A DNA stretch of 64,000 nt, taken from Sarcina sp. DSM 11001. GTDB taxonomy: Bacteria > Bacillota > Clostridia > Lachnospirales > Lachnospiraceae. Made by a program: the position numbers and the translations under genes. Below, piece after piece: positions 53,074 through 62,047 of the stretch; the stretch's first letter is position 1, and the number at the start of each line of letters is the position of its first letter. Below the pieces are notes generated by a model that saw only the letters and a program-made list of their open reading frames with translations, was not told where the DNA came from and made no database searches. The stretch covers positions 5,254 to 69,253 of the forward strand of contig NZ_FNFZ01000017.1 of the NCBI RefSeq assembly GCF_900101015.1. The letters are read 5' to 3'.

Positions 53074-54452
53074 ACCTGGAAGATGTAGAATTTCAGATAA
53101 TAGGATTCCTCCGAAGCCCACAGGATGGGGTGGTCGGGCGCCTGGGTGCCGAAATAGACCTGGCGGAGGCGCTTGTGGGCATCCCTGGCCGCCCGGGCAA
53201 TGGTGTCCCGGAACAGGTCAGGATCCATAAAATGAGAGCAGGAGCAGGTGGCGAGGAAACCTCCATCCTTCACCAGTCTGAGTCCCCTCTGGTTGATCTC
53301 CCGGTATCCCCGGACGGCGGCCTTGATGGAATTACGCGATTTTGTGAAGGCTGGCGGGTCCAGGATAACCACGTCAAACTGCTCTTCCTTTCTGTGGAGC
53401 TCAGGGAGCAGTTCGAAAATATCGGCGCAGAGGTATCTCAGACGGGTTCCCTCGCTGCTGATCAGCCAACCGCTTTCCTCCGATGATTCTTTTTCAGAGG
53501 GATCAGATTCAGAGGAAACAGATTCAGAGGAAACAGATCCAGTGGAAACGGATCCTGATGGGACAGATTCCGGGGCAAAGCCGTTGAGCTTCGCGTTTTC
53601 CGCGGCCTGCTCAATGGCGAGTTCCGAAGCGTCGACGCTTGTCACCTCGGCAGCCCCCGCCAGCGCCGCGTTCAGTCCGAAGGAGCCGGTATGTGTAAAA
53701 CAGTCCAGGACCCTGGCGCCGGGGCAGAGCCGTGCCACTGCGCGCCGGTTTTCTTTCTGGTCGAGAAAGAAGCCGGTCTTCTGCCCGTTTTCTACATCCA
53801 CAATATAACGGACTCCGTTTTCCGTGATCTGCACCATGGTATCAAAGGAACCGCCGATGAATCCCTTGAAGCGGGGAAGCCCCTCTTTCTCTCGGACCTT
53901 TGCGTCGCTCCGCTCATAGATACCCCGGATCCGGATCCCGTCCTCTGCCAGAATATCTGTGAGCGCCTTAAGGATCAGGGGCTTTAACCGGTCAATTCCA
54001 AGCGCAAGGGATTCCACGACCAGGACATCCTCGTATTTGTCGACTGTCAGACCGGGCAGAAAGTCCGCCTCTCCAAAGATGACCCGGCAGGAAGAAGTGT
54101 CGATGACTTTTTTGCGATATTCCCAGGCGGCCCGCACCCTCTTTTTCAGGAAGGAGGGCGTGACCTCCGGTTCTTCTCTGCGGCTGAGCATCCGGATACA
54201 GATCCGGGACTTGCGGTTGACAAAACCCCATCCCAGAAAATACCCGTCAAAATCCCTTACGGCAAGAATATCGCCATCCTCGAAGTCTCCTTCGAAGCGG
54301 TCGATCTCATTGTCGTAGATCCAGAGACCGCCGGCCTTCAGGCTGCGCGCACCGCCCTTTTTTACATCGGCGGCTGCGCCGCTGCACAGGCTGTGATCCA
54401 GTAAAAAAGCTTCCTCAATTGCTTCCTCAGTTAATATATTATCTGTTTTCAT
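53058..54452 (-). CDS. rlmI: RlmI-type class I SAM rRNA methyltransferase with Ser-rich insert
   Basis: The 464-residue enzyme has an N-terminal PUA-like domain (about 30-105; GGLWIYDNEID, LGWGFVNRKSRI), a middle RlmI domain (VENGQKTGFFLDQKENR) and a Rossmann methyltransferase domain (VLDCFTHTGSFGLNAALAGA, then VILDPPAFTKSR as the catalytic motif IV). It should methylate a cytosine of 23S rRNA (m5C). Residues about 297-332 are a Ser/Glu repeat insert (SGSVSTGSVSSESVSSESDP) between two conserved strands, encoded by 15-bp repeats. A usual member is about 390-400 residues. Its 3-prime end is duplicated on the other side of mazEF. Confidence 0.83.
   Translation of the reverse strand: MKTDNILTEEAIEEAFLLDHSLCSGAAADVKKGGARSLKAGGLWIYDNEIDRFEGDFEDGDILAVRDFDGYFLGWGFVNRKSRICIRMLSRREEPEVTPSFLKKRVRAAWEYRKKVIDTSSCRVIFGEADFLPGLTVDKYEDVLVVESLALGIDRLKPLILKALTDILAEDGIRIRGIYERSDAKVREKEGLPRFKGFIGGSFDTMVQITENGVRYIVDVENGQKTGFFLDQKENRRAVARLCPGARVLDCFTHTGSFGLNAALAGAAEVTSVDASELAIEQAAENAKLNGFAPESVPSGSVSTGSVSSESVSSESDPSEKESSEESGWLISSEGTRLRYLCADIFELLPELHRKEEQFDVVILDPPAFTKSRNSIKAAVRGYREINQRGLRLVKDGGFLATCSCSHFMDPDLFRDTIARAARDAHKRLRQVYFGTQAPDHPILWASEESYYLKFYIFQVVEEG
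53059..53089 (-). repeat. Direct repeat, right copy: authentic rlmI 3-prime end
   Basis: This is the partner of 52004-52034, at 1055 bp distance in the same orientation, with two mismatches in 31 bp. It encodes the genuine C-terminus of the methyltransferase. Confidence 0.88.
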
Positions 54453-54485
54453 TTCGCAGTCTTATGTCCCTTCTTCATTCTGTTT

Positions 54486-54584
54486 TTATTCTTCATCGCG
54501 TAATACCCGTGTGTTCAGATATGGGATACACGCGCAAAAAAGGAAACCCGCGCGCGGCGCAAGACTCGTGAGCGAGTCTTGAAT
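54486..54584 (+). repeat. Dispersed palindromic repeat, family A, full copy
   Basis: TTATTCTTCATCGCGTAATA, the first hairpin with CCCGTG...ATGGGATACACGCG, then AAAAAAGGAAACCCGCGCGC, and the second hairpin CAAGACTCGTGAGCGAGTCT followed by TGAAT. It lies between two minus-strand genes. Confidence 0.9.
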
Positions 54585-54633
54585 CTGTTGATAATATACC
54601 GCATTGATTTTCCCTGTGACAAATCCTCGGGGA

Positions 54634-55920
54634 TTACGCTTTTTTCTGCGCGGCCAGGAGGTGGTCCAGATACACGGATTTAAACTGTCTGCTGGCCATG
54701 GCCTGTTTCAGGGGCGGGAGCCTGAGTATGGTGCCGAATACAGCTGCCATAGCCCTGTGATTGGCGAAGGCCTGATTGTCAAAGACCAGGTTCTGCAGGG
54801 TGCCCTTTTCGATGGCCTGCAGGACAAAACGGTGGGTGCTGTTGACGGGGGTGATGACCTCTACGGGGCGGCGCTGCAGGGTGATGGCTTTCTTCGGGCA
54901 GTTTCGGGCGCAGACACCACAGCCCAGGCAGATGGATTCGTCAATCACCGGTTTTTTCTTATCCACGGAAGCCTCCCTTTCCTGCATGGAGATGGCCAGG
55001 ATCGGGCAGACCTTTTCGCACTTTCCGCAGGAGACGCATTCGTCCGGGTTTATCTTTGGCAGGTAGTTGGTGGTCGCGATCGGCTGCATGGGGGCAAATC
55101 TCCGCACAGCCTCAAGGGCTTCGCAGCAGCATCCGCAGCAGTTGCACATGAAGGCGGGGCGCTCGCGCACGTTTTCCCCCATCTGGACGAGGTTATAGCC
55201 GTAGGACATCTCCAGGATCTCCAGGGCCTCCGATTTGTCGATCGGCCGTGTGTATCCGCCGTGTTCGGCCAGGGAGCGTGCCACGTTGCCGAAGGTCAGG
55301 CAGGTCTCCATGGGGGCATTGAGCTTGCAGGGAATGCCCAGATGATAGTTCTTGTGCCGGCAGAAGCAGGTCCCGACCCCGATGAAATCCGCGTCTTCTA
55401 TGATGTGGGTGGCCCGCTCGTAGTCCAGGATGTGGTTGGTCTTTTCCGTCATGAGGACCGGTTCGTTGACGAAGACCCGGCCCAGTTTAGTATCCATCCC
55501 GAGGAAGAGCTCCTTGATAAAATCCTCTTCAACATTGATGTACTGGTAAAAAAGCTCGCTCAGGTATTTCTGGTCGATATCTCCCCGGGTGCGCATGAGA
55601 GAGAATTCAAAAAAGCCGATCATGGGGGGAGGCAGGACAAATTTGCGGATCCCCCGGTCATAGGAGTCGACCAGCAGACCTTTTTCGCAGAGATGATCCA
55701 GCAGCTTTTCCGCCTTTGCCTCCGTCGTGCCCCACAGCCGGGCTGCCTTTTTCAGGGTAAAAGGACGGATGGGGAGCTTTGCCACCCATTTTGCCTCTTT
55801 TTCGGTAAAAAGCACGCGCAGTATTTTTGTGAGTGTTTCCGAAGGAGCCGCGCCCTGGGTAAACCAGTTGATCCTGTCTTCCAGATTCCGGTAAGCGTCT
55901 CTTGATGTCAGATGTCCCAT
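54634..55920 (-). CDS. 4Fe-4S dicluster protein with N-terminal winged-helix region
   Basis: The 428-residue protein has an N-terminal part (about 45-110) that looks like a small winged helix (FTLKKAARLWGTTEAKAEKL). A middle region follows with scattered Cys (GVGTCFCRHKNYHLGIPC, then the striking FMCNCCGCCCEAL), then two ferredoxin motifs (CVSCGKCEKVCPIL and CLGCGVCARNCPKK). Such architecture is seen in clostridial Fe-S proteins of unknown electron partner. The Cys-rich CNCCGCCC segment could bind an additional cluster. The ribosome site is distant (AGAGGG). It sits between the SNF2 gene and rlmI on the same strand. The function is not assigned. Confidence 0.72.
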   Translation of the reverse strand: MGHLTSRDAYRNLEDRINWFTQGAAPSETLTKILRVLFTEKEAKWVAKLPIRPFTLKKAARLWGTTEAKAEKLLDHLCEKGLLVDSYDRGIRKFVLPPPMIGFFEFSLMRTRGDIDQKYLSELFYQYINVEEDFIKELFLGMDTKLGRVFVNEPVLMTEKTNHILDYERATHIIEDADFIGVGTCFCRHKNYHLGIPCKLNAPMETCLTFGNVARSLAEHGGYTRPIDKSEALEILEMSYGYNLVQMGENVRERPAFMCNCCGCCCEALEAVRRFAPMQPIATTNYLPKINPDECVSCGKCEKVCPILAISMQEREASVDKKKPVIDESICLGCGVCARNCPKKAITLQRRPVEVITPVNSTHRFVLQAIEKGTLQNLVFDNQAFANHRAMAAVFGTILRLPPLKQAMASRQFKSVYLDHLLAAQKKA

Positions 55921-55985
55921 TTTTTCGTTATTTTCCCTCTGTGTTCATGATGAAAATCTGTGCTTGTAATGAAAAGCAGTGCTCA

Positions 55986-58900
55986 TTACCCGGGCAGCAT
56001 GGGCTGGTCCGCCAGGAGCTCAAGCAGCTCTTCCCGGCTGAGGGAAGAAGCCGTCACGCTCTCCGAAGACAGGATGTCTTCGGCCAGAGCGCGTTTCTGC
56101 CTCTGCAGTTCCATGATCCTTTCTTCGATGGAACCCTTGAGGATGAGTTGGTAGACAGTCACTACTTTTGTCTGGCCGATGCGGTGGGCACGGTCTGTCG
56201 CCTGGTTCTGCACGGCCACGTTCCACCAGGGATCGTAATGGATGACGACGTCCGCGCCGGTCAGGTTGAGACCGGTGCCGCCGGCCTTGAGTGAGATCAG
56301 GAATACCGGGGTCCTGTCCGCGTTGAAAGCCCGGACCCTCTCGATCCTGGCTTCTTTGGGTGTGGAGCCCGTGATCTCATAATAGGGGATCTTCTCTTTG
56401 TCCAGTTCGACCTTGAGAAGGTCAAGCATCTTTGTGAACTGGGAGAAGATCAGTGCCTTGTGCTCACCGCTCACGACGCTTCGCACAAGCTCCATGCACA
56501 TCTCTTTCTTGACGGAATCCCCCCTGTAATTTTCATACAGGAGCGCGGGGTCGCAGCAGATCTGCCGGATCCTGGTGAGCTCCGCGAGGATCTCGATCCT
56601 GCTGTGACGAAGCTCTTCCTCGGATTTTCTGCGGAGGTCTTCGCGCATTTTGACCACCTGGGCGTCGTAGAGCTTCTGCTGCTCGCTTTTTTTGCCGAAT
56701 CCCGCGTAGTGGACCTCTTCGAGCTTGTCCGGAAGATCTTTGAGAACTTCCGATTTGGATCTTCTCAGGACAAAGGGACCGACCATTCTGCGGAGTCTCT
56801 CCATCCTTTCTTCATCCTGATTTTTGACGATAGCAGTCTCAAATTCCTCGCGGAAGGTGCTGTAGTCGTACAGAAATCCCGGCATGATGAAGTCAAATAT
56901 ACTCCAGAGCTCGCTCAGACGGTTCTCGATCGGTGTGCCGGTCAGTGCGAACCGCGTCTTTGCCTGGATGAGCTTGACGCACTTTGCGGCATCCGTCCGG
57001 TGGTTCTTGATGTACTGGGCTTCGTCGATAAATTCGTAGCGGAAGGACCGCCCCTCGTACTCGGCAATGTCCCTCTTTAAGAGATCATAGGAGGTCACCA
57101 GGACGTCATATTGACTGTACTGTCCGATCAATTCCTGCCGCTCCGTCTGGGTTCCGGCGACCACCAGAACCTGCAGCGCAGGGGCAAACCTGTGAAGTTC
57201 TTCCTCCCAGTTGTAGATCAGCGACGCCGGGCACACGACCAGCGATGTCCCGGGTTTTTCCTCCGGGTCGATCTCATCGTGGTCGGACAAAAGGACTGCT
57301 ATGGCCTGCAGGGTTTTGCCCAGTCCCATGTCGTCTGCCAGGATGCCTCCGAATCCGTAGGCGTCGAGTACGCGCATCCACCGGTATCCGACGACCTGGT
57401 ATTTGCGCAGGACATCCCGGAGTTTTGCGGGCACATCGAAATCAGCGTCGGAGATCGTTTTGAATTCCTTGATCAGCTTCTTAAAACGGCTGTCGCGCTC
57501 CGCGTAGACGTCCTCCATGGACTCCATCATCTTGTCGATATAGAGCGACCGGAAAGCCGGGATGTGCATCCGGCCGGAGAGCAGTTCCTTTGGTGACACC
57601 TGCAGCGTGTCCATGAGCTCGATCAGCCGGCGCAGTTCCTCATTCTCCTCCAGGCGCAGGAAATCCCCGTTCTTTAAACGGATGTAGCGCTGAGAGAGTC
57701 TGTAGCCGCTGACGGCAGCCAGGATCTCGTCCGGGCTCAGATCATTGGAGGTCAGCTCCACGCTGAGCAGGCCCTCCGAGAGGGAGATCCCCGCGTGGAA
57801 GGGAATGCGGCGCCGGACCTTGAGGCGCATGAAACGATCCGTCGCCCTGACCTCGCTCATGGCCATGAGTCTGGAGAGGCCGGTGTCAAGAAACTCAAAC
57901 AGGGCTTCATCCCCGCGCGGTGTCAAAAAGATCTTCGCTGCGGCGTCTTTTTCCGGCATACAGATGGAGAGAAAATCCATCAGGGCGGTTTCCGCCTCGG
58001 TATCGCGGTAATGTTCCGCTTCCGCCGTCCGGTGTTTCCACCTGTCGCTGTCAAAGGGACTGTGGCATTTTTCTCCATAGTAGACAAAAGGTTCGCACAG
58101 TACGGCCTCCTGGTCGACATCCAGGAAGCAGATGAATTCCGGCTCTACCGGAATGTATTTCTGGATCAGCTCCGGCCGGATCTCTAGGATTTCCGCCGCT
58201 TCCCTGAGCTGCGGCAGAGCTTTCCGGTAGAAATCCGCAAGGGATGATCTCCCGATGTAGAGATCGATCCTTCCATCGCGCGAGGAGGCGTCGATCAGGG
58301 GACGAAGTTTCAGAATGCCTTCCCTGTGCGTACGCAGAAGCAGGGCGTTGCTTTCATGTATTTCAAGACAATAATAGTTTTCCGCGCCGGGGATCATCCC
58401 GGGGATTTCTCCATAGAGCCTGACGCCGTCAAAGATATCCCCATTCCCTGCAAGGACTGGCTCCAGCGTAAGACGGGGAGAAACGACTCCTTCAGGAGAC
58501 ACTTCCACCATATATTTTTTACTGCTGCTTCTTCCTCCCGATGAAAAGTCGATCGACTTTTGTGTCATTTCTATTTTGGCATTTTGTTCCAGCGCGGTAT
58601 CAAAAAAGGAATCCAGGATACTGCCGAACAGAGGGATCTGATCCATCAGCTGCACCCATCCGGTGTTTTTTTCATAATAATAAATAGTCGAATCGTGACT
58701 GTCGGTATCGCCTGTGAAAGCCCGCAGTACGTCGGCCGCCCGCTCCATGAACTGCATCCAGGAGAGCCCCCGGGCATCCAGGAGTTCCCGGCCGAACTGG
58801 AAGACCGTGTTTTTGCCGTACTGTCTGCTCTGGTGATCCCTGACATCGTTGAGGAACTGGAGGATATCCTTGATCTTGTAAAGACGGGAGGAACCTACCT

Positions 58901-60206
58901 GAAACTGGACCGACCAGTTTCCTGTTCTGCCTTCGACCAGTTTTGGCTGTACCGTCAGGATCTCTCCCCGGGTGCCGGCAGTTGCCGGCGCATAGCCGCG
59001 GCAGGCCTCCAGCAGCTTCTTGGCCCTTTGGTCAGTGATATCGCCGACCGAGTGCTCACGCATATAATCCGCTGCGATGATGAAGGCGGCTGTCTCGTGT
59101 GTGCTCAGAATATGTCCGGCAGTATTGTTTTTGGTGTACTTACGTGAAAAACTGCATTCCCAGCACGAACAGTCGGACTGCAGAAGGCTTTTGCGGTCAA
59201 AGATCTGTTCCACCCGCCAGCGCCTGCTCCTGCTGTTCTGCACAAACATGGCCTGCAGGCTCCTCTGCTCCGCGTCAGAGCCACCGTTCTTTTTTATCCT
59301 CCCGATGTCGGCAGGACGGACAAACATACTCCCGAAAGAAATCTCCGTATTTGCGATATCCCCGCCTGAAAGGAATCGTCTGGCTTCTTCGATCTGTTTC
59401 CTGCTCAGCCTGAGCCCTTTCTCAATGGCATCTACGTCAAAATAGTGGTATTCCTCCAGTGCGGCGCCTGAAGAATCCTCGCCGTTCTCACCGCTTCTTT
59501 CCCGCTGATCCTGAAGCCGCAGCGCAGTCAGTCGGGTGAGAGCTTCCCTGCGGCTGGAAGCAGGGGACAGACTGTCCCCGTCCTTTTTTGCGTTTTTGCC
59601 CGCACTGCTCTTTTTTCTGCCGTCACTGCCTGTAGTTCCGGCATTCCCGCTGCCGGAGGCTGCAGTTCCGGCTTTCGTGCCGGCGCTGCCGGCGGATGCG
59701 GCATTCCCGCTGCCGGAGGCCGCAGTTCCGTTTTTCCCGCTGTCGCGGCCTGCAGTTCCGGCATTCCCGCCTCCGCTGCCTGCGGCTTTGGACTCGATAT
59801 TTCTGTTGTTATCGGCGCCGCTTCCGCTCTGCTTTCCGGAGCCTCCCTTTCCCTTTTTGCGGGCAGGTGCTTTGATTTCGCTTTCCTGCCCGATTCCCAG
59901 AAAGTCCTCATATTCAGGAGAGATGACAGGGGAACAGAGGTACGTATCCTCCAGCAGCAGTAAAGCCGCAGCCATGTGTTTACAGGGCTTCCCTGCAGCG
60001 GACTGATCACAGTTGCACTCCATATAACTGATTACAAACGGATCGTCATTCTCATAGATTCTGACTCTGTAATTGCGGCTCCCGCGTACGACCACGGAGA
60101 AACCGTAATCTTCTTCTGACAGCTTCTTGGCCTTTCCCTGCTTAAAATACTGTGTTCCTTCGCTGATCAATTCATCTGAAAATATTGTTTTCCAGGCTCT
60201 TGGCAT
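55986..60206 (-). CDS. SNF2-family helicase with SWIM zinc finger and low-complexity insert
   Basis: The 1406-residue protein opens with a SWIM zinc finger (YMECNCDQ...GKPCKHMAAALLLL, about residues 57-87). It continues with a Gly/Ser/Ala repeat region (about 120-225; GSGNAGTAGRDSGKNGTAAS), a large middle domain of bacterial SNF2-associated type, and the two helicase lobes: motif I DDMGLGKTLQAIAVLL, motif II DEAQYIKN, motif III LTGTPIENRLSELWSI, and motif VI TDRAHRIGQTKVV. It is a double-stranded DNA translocase of uncertain role, found widely in Firmicutes. No restriction or defence genes flank it. The ribosome site AAGAAGGA is part of a four-fold tandem repeat upstream. Confidence 0.88.
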   Translation of the reverse strand: MPRAWKTIFSDELISEGTQYFKQGKAKKLSEEDYGFSVVVRGSRNYRVRIYENDDPFVISYMECNCDQSAAGKPCKHMAAALLLLEDTYLCSPVISPEYEDFLGIGQESEIKAPARKKGKGGSGKQSGSGADNNRNIESKAAGSGGGNAGTAGRDSGKNGTAASGSGNAASAGSAGTKAGTAASGSGNAGTTGSDGRKKSSAGKNAKKDGDSLSPASSRREALTRLTALRLQDQRERSGENGEDSSGAALEEYHYFDVDAIEKGLRLSRKQIEEARRFLSGGDIANTEISFGSMFVRPADIGRIKKNGGSDAEQRSLQAMFVQNSRSRRWRVEQIFDRKSLLQSDCSCWECSFSRKYTKNNTAGHILSTHETAAFIIAADYMREHSVGDITDQRAKKLLEACRGYAPATAGTRGEILTVQPKLVEGRTGNWSVQFQVGSSRLYKIKDILQFLNDVRDHQSRQYGKNTVFQFGRELLDARGLSWMQFMERAADVLRAFTGDTDSHDSTIYYYEKNTGWVQLMDQIPLFGSILDSFFDTALEQNAKIEMTQKSIDFSSGGRSSSKKYMVEVSPEGVVSPRLTLEPVLAGNGDIFDGVRLYGEIPGMIPGAENYYCLEIHESNALLLRTHREGILKLRPLIDASSRDGRIDLYIGRSSLADFYRKALPQLREAAEILEIRPELIQKYIPVEPEFICFLDVDQEAVLCEPFVYYGEKCHSPFDSDRWKHRTAEAEHYRDTEAETALMDFLSICMPEKDAAAKIFLTPRGDEALFEFLDTGLSRLMAMSEVRATDRFMRLKVRRRIPFHAGISLSEGLLSVELTSNDLSPDEILAAVSGYRLSQRYIRLKNGDFLRLEENEELRRLIELMDTLQVSPKELLSGRMHIPAFRSLYIDKMMESMEDVYAERDSRFKKLIKEFKTISDADFDVPAKLRDVLRKYQVVGYRWMRVLDAYGFGGILADDMGLGKTLQAIAVLLSDHDEIDPEEKPGTSLVVCPASLIYNWEEELHRFAPALQVLVVAGTQTERQELIGQYSQYDVLVTSYDLLKRDIAEYEGRSFRYEFIDEAQYIKNHRTDAAKCVKLIQAKTRFALTGTPIENRLSELWSIFDFIMPGFLYDYSTFREEFETAIVKNQDEERMERLRRMVGPFVLRRSKSEVLKDLPDKLEEVHYAGFGKKSEQQKLYDAQVVKMREDLRRKSEEELRHSRIEILAELTRIRQICCDPALLYENYRGDSVKKEMCMELVRSVVSGEHKALIFSQFTKMLDLLKVELDKEKIPYYEITGSTPKEARIERVRAFNADRTPVFLISLKAGGTGLNLTGADVVIHYDPWWNVAVQNQATDRAHRIGQTKVVTVYQLILKGSIEERIMELQRQKRALAEDILSSESVTASSLSREELLELLADQPMLPG

Positions 60207-60207
60207 T

Positions 60208-60279
60208 TTCTATGTCCTTCTTAAATTCTATGCCCTTCTTAAATTCTATGTCCTTCTTAAATTCTATGTCCTTTTTAAA
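60208..60279 (-). repeat. Four tandem 18-bp repeats that include the SNF2 ribosome site
   Basis: On the minus strand the unit AAGAAGGACATAGAATTT occurs four times. The last copy provides the AAGAAGGA ribosome site 8 nt before the SNF2 start. Upstream, 60374-60440 carries shorter TTGATGAAAAAC-type repeats. The gap 60290-60640 shows no further element. Confidence 0.88.
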
Positions 60280-60650
60280 AATGGCGGTTCTTATGGTTAA
60301 ACCTTCATTCGGGCAGTTTTGATTGCATGCCTGATTATCATAACACAAACAGGCGGTACTGCATAATCATTCTCATGATGAAAATCATGATGAAAAACCT
60401 GAAAAAACCTTGATGAAAAACTTGATGAAATCCTTTGTGAAAATATGCAGGATACCGGGTCATCTGTTAATTTTCCGATGAGGGAACATGGCAGCTTCAA
60501 GGGATGTATATACCTGAAGAATGCGGGTATCCCCCTCTCTCTGTCTGATGATACTATTGGACTGAAAAACGAACAAAGACAATCTATATTTAGTGAAGGA
60601 GAATTCTTTTTTCAAAATGATATGTTATAATATCAAAAACTATGTAATGT

Positions 60651-60750
60651 GATTCGGACGGAACAGAAATGGACAGACCAGATTCGGACGGAACAGAATC
60701 GGAAAGAACAGATTTGGACAAAAAAGAATCGGAAAGAACGGAAAAGGAAA
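60651..60750 (+). repeat. GATTCGGACGGAACAGA tandem repeats before degV
   Basis: About five degenerate units of 15-18 bp. They remain open in frame with degV and could encode a 28-residue charged extension (MDRPDSDGTESERTDLDKKE) if ATG 60669 were used, but that ATG has no good ribosome site. Confidence 0.75.
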
Positions 60751-60752
60751 AA

Positions 60753-61610
60753 ATGAGTACAGAAAAAATAGCGGTTATGGTGGATTCCGGCTGCGACATT
60801 GCTCCGGAATGTATAGAAAAGTATGGTCTGTGGCTTCTGCCGCTGCATATCGACTATCCGGAGAAGGCCTATCTGGATGGAGTTGACATTGACCCGCAGA
60901 TGGTTTACGACCGGTATCCAAAGGACTATCCAAAGACTTCAACGCCCTCTCTTCAGGAGGTGATCGACAAACTCGGCGAGATCGCGGACGCGGGCTTCGA
61001 CAAGGTCATTGCGGTCTGCATTTCGAGCGGCCTGAGCGGGACCTGGAACGCGGTCAGGCTCGCCTCTCTCCAGCAGGACAGGGTGGAGGTCTTTGCCTAT
61101 GACACCAGGAACATCTCGGTGGCTTCCGGCCTTCTGGGAATCTGGGCTTCCCATAAGGTGTCGCAGGGACTGTCCTTTTCGGAGATCTGCAGGGTGCTTG
61201 AAGAAAAGACCTATGCCTCCAAGGTCATGTTTTACATGGATTCTCTGGAATACTTAAAGCGGGGGGGACGGATCGGGACGGTCACCTCTATGATCGGACA
61301 GGCACTTAAGATCAGACCGATCATTTCCTGCAACAAACAGGGCATTTACTATACGGTCTCCCTCATCCGCGGCCTCAAAAAAGGCAAACAGAAGCTGCTC
61401 AGTGAAATGGTCAAGTTCTGCAAAGGGCACAAAGTCTGGCTCGGCCTGGGACACGGCGCGGCGGCAGAGGAACTGCAGGTGATGGCAGAAATGGTCATAG
61501 AGGAACTTGGCAGCAGCGCCGAGATCCTCTACGGCAAACAGATTGCGGCGACCCTGGCGCTCAATACCGGGCCCGGTCTGATTGGGGTGGCGGCGCTTCT
61601 GGATCCGTAA
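60753..61610 (+). CDS. DegV family fatty-acid-binding protein
   Basis: The 285-residue protein matches DegV/FakB: IAVMVDSGCDIAPECIEKYG at the N-terminus, PKTSTPSLQEV (the conserved Thr-Ser pair near the lipid carboxylate), ISSGLSGTWNAV, MDSLEYLKRGGRIG and the C-terminal GPGLIGVAAL. FakB proteins present fatty acids to the kinase FakA; no FakA gene is here. The ATG at 60753 gives the standard length and has AAAGGA just before it. An upstream ATG at 60669 would add a repeat-encoded tail. Confidence 0.88.
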   Translation: MSTEKIAVMVDSGCDIAPECIEKYGLWLLPLHIDYPEKAYLDGVDIDPQMVYDRYPKDYPKTSTPSLQEVIDKLGEIADAGFDKVIAVCISSGLSGTWNAVRLASLQQDRVEVFAYDTRNISVASGLLGIWASHKVSQGLSFSEICRVLEEKTYASKVMFYMDSLEYLKRGGRIGTVTSMIGQALKIRPIISCNKQGIYYTVSLIRGLKKGKQKLLSEMVKFCKGHKVWLGLGHGAAAEELQVMAEMVIEELGSSAEILYGKQIAATLALNTGPGLIGVAALLDP

Positions 61611-61621
61611 AAACAATATAA

Positions 61622-61797
61622 GTGCATGGCTCTGCTTCTGCCATGCCGCAATTCGCCATGCCGACAGGTTCGCGAACGCATGGCGTTCGCTCACTGTCGC
61701 GGCATTCGCCGTATACATCCGCGAAAACATCGTTCTGCCTGCATGCGAGCATGCAGGCAGTCCTCTGTTTTCACGTCCGTGCATGGCTCATTGCTTC
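61622..61797. repeat. Palindrome-rich block flanked by direct repeats
   Basis: GTGCATGGCTC opens the block at 61622 and recurs at 61779, each followed by TGCTTC (with AT inserted in the second). Inside are GCATGGC/GCCATGC, GCGAACGCATGGCGTTCGC (61671-61689), TGCCGC/GCGGCA and CTGCCTGCATG/CATGCAGGCAG (61737-61760). No open frame with a ribosome site is seen. It resembles a small non-coding mobile or structural element. Confidence 0.65.
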
Positions 61798-61845
61798 GCA
61801 CATTGTATACATGTATATTTTTAATCGCTTTTTTGCAGTAAAGAA

Positions 61846-61874
61846 TTGAAAAAATAGAATACGGGTCTTATAAT
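61846..61874 (+). promoter_or_regulatory. ilvE promoter
   Basis: TTGAAA (61846-61851), a 17-bp spacer and a perfect TATAAT (61869-61874). The leader of about 165 nt contains GC-rich hairpin potential, but no T-box sequence was recognised. Confidence 0.75.
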
Positions 61875-62047
61875 AGGAATTCGTAGTATTAATTGGCTGA
61901 AGAGCTGACAGCAGGCCGGCAGGACTGTGGCGGCTGCAGGACCGGAGAAGAGTATCAGCAAGTAAAAGAATGGGAAGTCCTTTTCGGAACCGGCTCCGGC
62001 CATGTGGACAGATGCCCCGGAATGTTTGAGCGGGAGGAAGAATTAAG

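Noticed and set aside
55986-60206. SNF2 gene as part of a DISARM or other phage-defence island
   Set aside because: No methylase, nuclease or other defence gene flanks it. Neighbours are housekeeping or metabolic genes, and mazEF alone does not make an island.
61875-62047. T-box leader before ilvE
   Set aside because: The conserved T-box sequence and a following terminator/antiterminator pair were not found.
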